Part shown: positions 6,143 to 10,265 of the stretch, one piece after another
Layout of the letters: each line of letters begins with the position of its first letter
Position numbering within the stretch: position 1 is the first letter of the stretch
Position numbers and translations under genes: made by a program
Source: Pseudomonadota bacterium
Lineage (GTDB): Bacteria > Pseudomonadota > Alphaproteobacteria > Rhodospirillales > Casp-alpha2
Direction: 5' to 3'
Assembly (NCBI GenBank): GCA_022563215.1
Contig: JADFNT010000036.1
Location: forward strand, 1-10,265
Length of the DNA: 10,265 nt
Notes under the pieces: model-generated
Databases searched by the model: none
Seen by the model: the letters and a program-made list of their open reading frames with translations, nothing else
What the model was told of the DNA's origin: nothing

Positions 6143-6601
6143 ATGCCCGAAGACGCGCCCGGAGAGGTGATCGAAATAGGCCGGGCCCGGGAGCCGGGAG
6201 CCGCCGCGGAGCCCTGCCTCCCGGCGTTTTTCACCTCGCGCGTCGAGGCCGGCTTTCCGTCGCCCGCCGACGACTACCTGGAAGGGACGCTGGACCTCAA
6301 CGAGCACCTGATCCGGCGTCCGGCGGCGACGTTCTTCCTCCGCGTTTCCGGCGATTCGATGACCGGCGCCGGCATCTACCCCGGCGACATCCTGATCGTC
6401 GACCGTTCGCTCACCCCCGCCGACGGCCGCATCGTCATCGCCGTCGTCGACGGCGAACTGACCGTCAAGCGCCTATCCCGGCGCCGGGGCCGCATCCGCC
6501 TGCTGCCGGAAAACCCCCGCTACCCGCCGATCGAGATCACCGCCGAACAGGACCTGCGCGTCTGGGGCGTGGTCGTCCATGCCGTCCATTCCTTCACCTA
6601 G
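6143..6601 (+). CDS. umuD: SOS mutagenesis protein UmuD (LexA-like S24 peptidase)
   Basis: 152 residues. UmuD cleaves itself on contact with the RecA filament. The product UmuD' joins UmuC to form the error-prone DNA polymerase V. Visible parts are the self-cleavage site AGFPSPADDY (Ala36-Gly37), SGDSM with nucleophile Ser72, and TVKRL with general base Lys109, in the usual order and spacing. The cleaved bond is Ala-Gly as in LexA, whereas E. coli UmuD has Cys-Gly. The protein ends in GVVVHAVHSFT, about where E. coli UmuD ends. The N-terminal arm is some 12 residues longer than in E. coli. No other start lies in frame immediately upstream, and the ribosome site is weak (AAGG about 14 bases away). 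An exact LexA box precedes it and umuC follows in the same frame. Confidence 0.95.
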   Translation: MPEDAPGEVIEIGRAREPGAAAEPCLPAFFTSRVEAGFPSPADDYLEGTLDLNEHLIRRPAATFFLRVSGDSMTGAGIYPGDILIVDRSLTPADGRIVIAVVDGELTVKRLSRRRGRIRLLPENPRYPPIEITAEQDLRVWGVVVHAVHSFT

Positions 6602-7882
6602 GGGGCGGAACCCGGCAGCGGCCCCGTCTGCCTGGTCGACGTCAACAACTTCTACGCCTCGTGCGAGCGGCTGTTCGACCCCGCCCTGGAGGGCCGCCCG
6701 GTGGTCGTGCTGTCCAACAACGACGGCTGCATCATCGCCCGCTCCCAGGAAGCCAAGGACCTGGGCATCCCGATGGGCGAACCGGTCCACAAGGTGAAGG
6801 ATTTCCTGCGCCGCGAGCGGGTCCACGTCTATTCGTCCAACTATGCGCTTTACGGCGACATGTCGGCCCGCGTGGTCGCGGTGCTGAAACGGTTCACCCC
6901 TTACCTGGAGGTCTATAGCATCGATGAATCGTTCCTCGACCTGAGCGGCTTCGCCGATCCGGCGGCCCACGGCCGCGCCGTCAAGGACGCCGTCCACCAG
7001 TGGACCGGGCTGCCGGTCTCGGTCGGCATCGGCGCCACCAAGACCCTGGCCAAGATCGCCAGCCGGACGGCCAAGAAAGACCCCAGGCATGGCGGCGTGT
7101 TCGTCATCCCCGACGACCCCGGCGACATCGACGCGCTGCTGGCCGCCCTTGCCGCCGACGCCGTGTGGGGCATCGGCCGCCGGCTGGCCCGGCGTCTCGG
7201 CAAGCTCGGCGTCGTCACGGCGCTCGACCTCAAACGCGCCGAGCCCAAATTCATCCGCTCACACCTCGGCGTCGCCGTCGAGCGCACGGTGCTCGAATTG
7301 CGCGGCATCGCGTGCCTGAACCTGGAACTGGCCCGGCCGGACCACAAGGGAATCATGGTTTCCCGCGGTTTCGGGCGGCGGATCACCGAATACCGCGACA
7401 TCGCCGAGGCCGTCGCCACCTACGCCGGGCGCGCCGCCGAAAAGCTCCGCCGCCAGGACCTGGCCGCCAACACGCTGACGGTCAGCCTTCGCACCAGCCC
7501 CTTCGACAGCCACCGGCAACGCTACGCCAACGCCGCCGGCTTCGCGTTCCCCGAGGCCACCTTTGACACCGCGGCGATGATCGCCGCCGCCGGGCGGTGC
7601 CTGAAACGGATCTACCGGCCCGGGCTGGCGTACCAGAAGGCGGGCGTGTTCCTGGACGGGCTGGAGAAGGTCGGCGCCATGCAACTGGGCCTGTTCGCCA
7701 ACATCGATCAGGACCGCAAGCGCGCCCTGATGCGGGCCGTCGACCGGCTCAACAGGGACTGGGGCCGCGATACGGTGCGCTTCGCCGCCGCCGGCACCCG
7801 GCGTCCGTGGATGATGAAACAGAAAATGCGCAGCCCCAGCTACACGACCCGCTGGCAGGACCTGAAACGGGTCGGCAACTAA
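6602..7882 (+). CDS. umuC: Y-family DNA polymerase UmuC (Pol V catalytic subunit); start codon unresolved
   Basis: The open frame after the umuD stop encodes up to 426 residues, close to E. coli UmuC (422). Recognisable are LVDVNNFYASCE with the first catalytic Asp (codon 13, base 6638) and the steric-gate region, RPVVVLSNNDGCIIARS, the SIDES acidic pair (codons 108-109), a helix-hairpin-helix stretch (WGIGRRLARRLGKLG), the beta-clamp motif QLGLF (7682-7696), and the typical MKQKMRSPSYTTRW end. It performs translesion synthesis with UmuD'. No ATG, GTG or TTG lies in frame between the umuD TAG and codon 13. The first GTG (6701) would delete the catalytic Asp. CTG at 6632 is possible, or ATG 6579 if one G were added in GGGGG (6601-6605). 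The end overlaps argC by 4 bases. Confidence 0.9.
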   Translation, partial: GAEPGSGPVCLVDVNNFYASCERLFDPALEGRPVVVLSNNDGCIIARSQEAKDLGIPMGEPVHKVKDFLRRERVHVYSSNYALYGDMSARVVAVLKRFTPYLEVYSIDESFLDLSGFADPAAHGRAVKDAVHQWTGLPVSVGIGATKTLAKIASRTAKKDPRHGGVFVIPDDPGDIDALLAALAADAVWGIGRRLARRLGKLGVVTALDLKRAEPKFIRSHLGVAVERTVLELRGIACLNLELARPDHKGIMVSRGFGRRITEYRDIAEAVATYAGRAAEKLRRQDLAANTLTVSLRTSPFDSHRQRYANAAGFAFPEATFDTAAMIAAAGRCLKRIYRPGLAYQKAGVFLDGLEKVGAMQLGLFANIDQDRKRALMRAVDRLNRDWGRDTVRFAAAGTRRPWMMKQKMRSPSYTTRWQDLKRVGN

Positions 7883-8829
7883 ACCAGCCCCGCCGCCTCG
7901 TCCAATCCCAGCATCAGGTTCATGTTGTGCACCGCCTGGCCGGCGGCGCCCTTGCCCAGGTTGTCCACCAGCGCCGCCACCACCGCTTGGCTGTGGGCCT
8001 GGTTGGCGAAGACGTGAAGCCTGAGCTCGTCGGTGCCGTTCAGGGCCTCGGGCTCGAGGCCGGTCATCGCCTTGGTGTCGGCCAGGCCGGGCACGGTGAC
8101 GAACCGGCAATCCTGGTAATGGGCGGCCAGGGCGCCGTGAATGTCCTTCGGTTGGGGCTTGCCCGGCAGCGACCACAGTTGCAACGGCAACTGCACGATC
8201 ATGCCCCGGCTGAAGCGCCCGACGCTGGGCATGAACAACGGCCTTTTCTCCAGCCCGCCATGGACCTCGATCTCGGGCACGTGCTTGTGCTCCAGGCCGA
8301 GGCCGTAGACCCGGAACGGGGCCTCGGTGTAATCGGCGGCGCTTTGGTCCTCGTAGCTTTCGATCATCCTGCGGCCGCCGCCGGAATAGCCGGAAACGGC
8401 GTTGAGGGTTACCGGGTGGCCGGCCGGCAACAACCCGGCCGAAATCAGCGGCCGGATCATCGCCACCGACGACAGGGCATAACAACCGGGATTGGCGACC
8501 CGCTTGGCGGCGGCGATGCGCCCGGCCTGTTCGGCGTCGAGTTCCGGGAACCCATAGGTCCAGCCGTCGGCGGTCCGGTGAGCCGTCGAGGCGTCGATGA
8601 CCTTGACGTCCGGGTTGTCGATCAGCGCCACCGCTTCCCGGGCGGCATCATCGGGCAGGCACAGGATCGCCAGATCGCACCCGTTCAGCATCTCGGCCCG
8701 GGCGCCTGCGTCCTTGCGCCTGTCGTCCGGCAGGCTGGCGACGGTGACGTCGGCGCGGCCGTCCAGGCGCGCCCGGATCTGCAGGCCCGTGGTGCCGGCC
8801 TCGCCGTCGATGAATATCCTTGCCGTCAT
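7879..8829 (-). CDS. argC: N-acetyl-gamma-glutamyl-phosphate reductase, short type
   Basis: 316 residues. ArgC reduces N-acetylglutamyl-5-phosphate to the semialdehyde with NADPH, the third step of arginine synthesis in the cytoplasm. Visible are the nucleotide-binding loop GEAGTTGLQI (9-18), the catalytic cysteine in NPGCYALSS (Cys116), SGYSGGGRRMIE (146-157), and GLEHKHVPEI (178-187) with the conserved histidines. Length and motif set fit the shorter type-2 ArgC common in alphaproteobacteria. The start at 8829 (MTARIFIDG) is chosen over in-frame codons further upstream because AGGA lies about eight bases before it and the family begins here. Upstream codons would also run into the toxin gene. 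It lies 34 bases downstream of the toxin stop in the same direction, so co-transcription with the toxin-antitoxin pair is possible. Confidence 0.96.
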   Translation of the reverse strand: MTARIFIDGEAGTTGLQIRARLDGRADVTVASLPDDRRKDAGARAEMLNGCDLAILCLPDDAAREAVALIDNPDVKVIDASTAHRTADGWTYGFPELDAEQAGRIAAAKRVANPGCYALSSVAMIRPLISAGLLPAGHPVTLNAVSGYSGGGRRMIESYEDQSAADYTEAPFRVYGLGLEHKHVPEIEVHGGLEKRPLFMPSVGRFSRGMIVQLPLQLWSLPGKPQPKDIHGALAAHYQDCRFVTVPGLADTKAMTGLEPEALNGTDELRLHVFANQAHSQAVVAALVDNLGKGAAGQAVHNMNLMLGLDEAAGLV

Positions 8830-8863
8830 GGTCTTTATCCTGAAATGGGACCAGCTCGAACTT

Positions 8864-9154
8864 CTATAAATGAAGTGGCGCGAACATGGCTTGGTGTAAC
8901 ACACGGATGATCAAAATATCGCGTCTTTCCACTTTGTAGAATATGGCATGGGATTGGTGCATAAGGCATCGATACCCTTTGCGAATATGATCAATTTTTT
9001 TGCCAAGCTTAGGGTTTTCAACAATGGAATTAAAGCAGGCCTCCATTGAATCCCGATAGGTCCGCGCCTGTTCGATGCCAAATTGTTCGATTGTGTAGCA
9101 GGCGATATCCCCAATATCGTTTTCGGCCCGTTTTGACAGTCGATACTCAGGCAT
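8864..9154 (-). CDS. ParE/RelE-superfamily toxin of a type II toxin-antitoxin pair
   Basis: 96 residues. The family traits are an N-terminal strand followed by two helices (YRLSKRAENDIGDIACYTIEQFG, to residue 26), the ENP turn (46-48), a central GYRCLMHQSHAIFYKV (60-75) and a terminal strand DILIIRVLHQAMF (79-91). The last resembles the IVRILH-motif ending of ParE toxins. ParE toxins of this class poison DNA gyrase, while RelE relatives cleave mRNA; the sequence alone favours the ParE side. This toxin is unrelated to the topoisomerase gene parE at 1412. Its start overlaps the antitoxin's end by 8 bases, a coupling typical of such pairs. It is visibly AT-richer than its neighbours. The frame is intact and all expected segments are present. 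Confidence 0.9.
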   Translation of the reverse strand: MPEYRLSKRAENDIGDIACYTIEQFGIEQARTYRDSMEACFNSIVENPKLGKKIDHIRKGYRCLMHQSHAIFYKVERRDILIIRVLHQAMFAPLHL

Positions 9155-9413
9155 TTTCAGTTAGGTCATGACCTTGATGCCGTTCCTCCGCCTCGTCCCA
9201 TATGTCCGTTACGCTGAGATCGCTTGAACCGCTTTGTTCACCCTCAACCAGTAAATTCCGCAGTGTTTCCAGATGATCCTCCTTGGATTGATCCTTACGG
9301 ATAAGGTCGCGAAAATACTCGCTGTCATTGCCGTATTTACCGGACTCGACCTGCCCCTTAACCCAATCATTCATTTGATCGGTAATCGTGATGGTCTTTC
9401 GAGTCATAGCCAT
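9147..9413 (-). CDS. ParD-type ribbon-helix-helix antitoxin
   Basis: 88 residues. The N-terminal half, RKTITITDQMNDWVKGQVES to 24 and then GKYGNDSEYFRDLIRKDQ, is a ribbon-helix-helix DNA-binding domain of the ParD/CopG kind, with the ITIT strand and the QVESG-YG-S-Y hallmark. The C-terminal half (about 41-88) is acidic and probably unstructured until it wraps the toxin. The antitoxin precedes and overlaps the toxin gene. Two ATGs at 9413 and 9407 are in frame; the first is taken, though ribosome-site spacing (AGGGA about 11 bases upstream) does not decide between them. The 17-base palindrome 29 bases upstream is the likely autoregulatory operator. Base composition is AT-rich like the toxin. 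Confidence 0.9.
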   Translation of the reverse strand: MAMTRKTITITDQMNDWVKGQVESGKYGNDSEYFRDLIRKDQSKEDHLETLRNLLVEGEQSGSSDLSVTDIWDEAEERHQGHDLTENA

Positions 9414-9442
9414 GATTTCGCAGTCCCTGAAATTATTCTATC

Positions 9443-9459
9443 GTATGATAATATCATAC
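9443..9459. promoter_or_regulatory. Palindromic operator of the toxin-antitoxin operon
   Basis: GTATGATA (9443-9450), one A, then TATCATAC (9452-9459): a perfect 17-base dyad just upstream of the antitoxin start. ParD-type proteins repress their own operon by binding such sites, and this one contains -10-like hexamers (TATGAT, TATCAT), so binding would block the promoter. A matching -35 was not identified with confidence. Confidence 0.7.
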
Positions 9460-9494
9460 TTTAAACCGCAACTGGTTGATTTGTTCAAAAGAAT

Positions 9495-9522
9495 AAAGGG
9501 CCGCCCCCCAGGATGGCCCTTT
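9495..9522 (-). terminator. Rho-independent terminator after rpsI
   Basis: AAAGGGCC (9495-9502) and GGCCCTTT (9515-9522) form an 8-bp stem with a 12-base loop, 26 bases past the rpsI stop. On the minus strand a T-rich tail (ATTCTTTTG) follows. On the plus strand TTG follows the stem's own TTT, giving a five-T run. It should end the rplM-rpsI transcript before the toxin-antitoxin operon and could act in both directions. Confidence 0.75.
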
Positions 9523-9548
9523 TTGTATTCTGGATTGTAGCTCGGGGA

Positions 9549-10070
9549 TTAACGTTTCGAGAACTGGAAGCTGCGCCGCGCCTTGCGGCGGCCGTATTTC
9601 TTGCGCTCGACGACGCGGGAATCGCGGGTCAGGAAGCCTTCCTTCTTGAGCGCCCCCCTGAGGCCCGGCTCATAGTACAACAGCGCCTTGCTGATGCCGT
9701 GCTTGACCGCCCCGGCCTGGCCCGAAAGCCCGCCGCCCTTGACCGTGCAGGTGACGTCGTATTGGCCCTCGCGTTCGGTGACGGCGAACGGCTGGTTGAT
9801 CAGCATCCTCAGCACCGCGCGGGCGAAATAGGTTTCCAGTTCGCGGCCGTTGACGATGATCTTGCCGGGGCCGGGCTTGATCCACACCCGGGCGACGGCG
9901 TCCTTGCGCTTGCCGGTGGCGTAAGACCGGCCCTTGTCGTCGATCTTCGGCTCGACCGGGGCCGCGGGTTCGGCCGCCGGCGTCACCGCTCCGGCTTCGG
10001 AGGCTTCAGCCGCCGCCGGCGGGGTGACGAGATCCTTCAGGTCGGCCAGGGTCTTGGTTTTCTCGGCCAT
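9549..10070 (-). CDS. rpsI: 30S ribosomal protein S9 with N-terminal extension
   Basis: 173 residues, against about 130 in E. coli. The conserved S9 core begins near residue 48 ([21 protein letters not shown]) and includes INQPFAVTE (91-99), [21 protein letters not shown] (110-130) and the basic tail ending in SFQFSKR. That tail reaches towards the P-site tRNA. The first 45 or so residues are an Ala/Pro/Glu-rich, probably disordered extension; similar extensions are common in alphaproteobacterial S9. The start lies three bases after the rplM stop. Its ribosome site (GAGGAGA) is inside the last rplM codons, so the two are translationally coupled in the standard rplM-rpsI operon. A strong terminator follows. 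Confidence 0.98.
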   Translation of the reverse strand: MAEKTKTLADLKDLVTPPAAAEASEAGAVTPAAEPAAPVEPKIDDKGRSYATGKRKDAVARVWIKPGPGKIIVNGRELETYFARAVLRMLINQPFAVTEREGQYDVTCTVKGGGLSGQAGAVKHGISKALLYYEPGLRGALKKEGFLTRDSRVVERKKYGRRKARRSFQFSKR

Positions 10071-10073
10071 GGC

Positions 10074-10265
10074 TTAGGCTCTCCTCTTGTTCTTGGGATT
10101 CATCGCGGCGACGTCCAGGATCTCGGGGTTTTGCGCCTCATGGGGGTGCTCGGCGCCCTTATAGACGTGCAGTTTCCGCATCTGCTGGCGGCCCAGGGGA
10201 TTGCGGCTGATCATCCGCTCGACGGCCTTGATCACCACGCGCCCGGGGTGCTTGCCGGCCAGGAT
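10074..10265 (-). CDS. rplM: 50S ribosomal protein L13, C-terminal part (partial)
   Basis: The last 63 codons and the TAA (10074-10076) are in the window; the rest lies beyond the right edge. The visible residues include [38 protein letters not shown] and [15 protein letters not shown]. These match the L13 C-terminus, in particular the PLGRQQM and [11 protein letters not shown] motifs. L13 is an early assembly protein of the large ribosomal subunit. It is the first gene of the rplM-rpsI pair, with a three-base gap to rpsI. Confidence 0.97.
   Translation of the reverse strand: MLAGKHPGRVVIKAVERMISRNPLGRQQMRKLHVYKGAEHPHEAQNPEILDVAAMNPKNKRRA

Noticed and set aside
6701..7882. umuC starting at GTG 6701
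   Set aside because: This start would remove the first catalytic Asp and the NNFYASCE region, which are clearly encoded just upstream in the same frame.
7259..8485. 408-codon minus-strand frame across umuC and argC
   Set aside because: It overlaps two genes with clear motifs and shows no family resemblance of its own.

Overview
The window looks like a GC-rich chromosomal segment of an alphaproteobacterium, probably of the Rhodospirillales type. The basis is the style of the ParE, YciA, short-form ArgC and S9/L13 proteins, the rplM-rpsI-argC neighbourhood, and LexA boxes of the alphaproteobacterial form GTTC-N7-GTTC. No phage, insertion sequence, rRNA, tRNA or CRISPR is visible. The genus assignment is inference.

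Layout from left to right. The first 46 bases hold the N-terminus of galU (minus). A spacer with three abutting inverted repeats follows, then a small exported protein of unknown function (231-620, minus). A 27-residue single-span membrane peptide (786-869, plus) sits behind an exact LexA box at 731-745. Acyl-CoA thioesterase yciA (minus) and topoisomerase IV subunit B parE (plus) are divergent. parE ends in a 4-bp tail-to-tail overlap with an exported four-cysteine protein (3553-4401, minus). A 389-bp gene-free divergent spacer separates that from a SelA-like PLP enzyme (4791-6065, plus). Then comes an SOS mutagenesis pair, umuD-umuC (plus), with a second exact LexA box at 6092-6106. umuC overlaps argC (minus) by 4 bp at their 3' ends. 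An AT-richer ParD/ParE-type toxin-antitoxin cassette (8864-9413, minus) with a 17-bp palindromic operator lies between argC and the ribosomal pair rpsI and rplM (minus, rplM running off the right edge).

How the genes work together. Most are housekeeping functions: UDP-glucose synthesis, acyl-CoA turnover, chromosome decatenation, arginine synthesis and ribosomal proteins. The distinctive theme is DNA damage. There are two sites matching the LexA box exactly, each ending 36-40 bases before a start codon: one before umuDC and one before an unannotated tiny membrane peptide. The peptide resembles in size, topology and regulation the SOS-induced cell-division inhibitor SidA of Caulobacter; that parallel is inference, not established homology. 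A second point of interest is umuC, whose reading frame lacks any normal start codon upstream of its first catalytic aspartate. A one-base change in a run of five G would give it one overlapping the end of umuD. The toxin-antitoxin cassette looks like a later insertion into a conserved ribosomal-argC neighbourhood.
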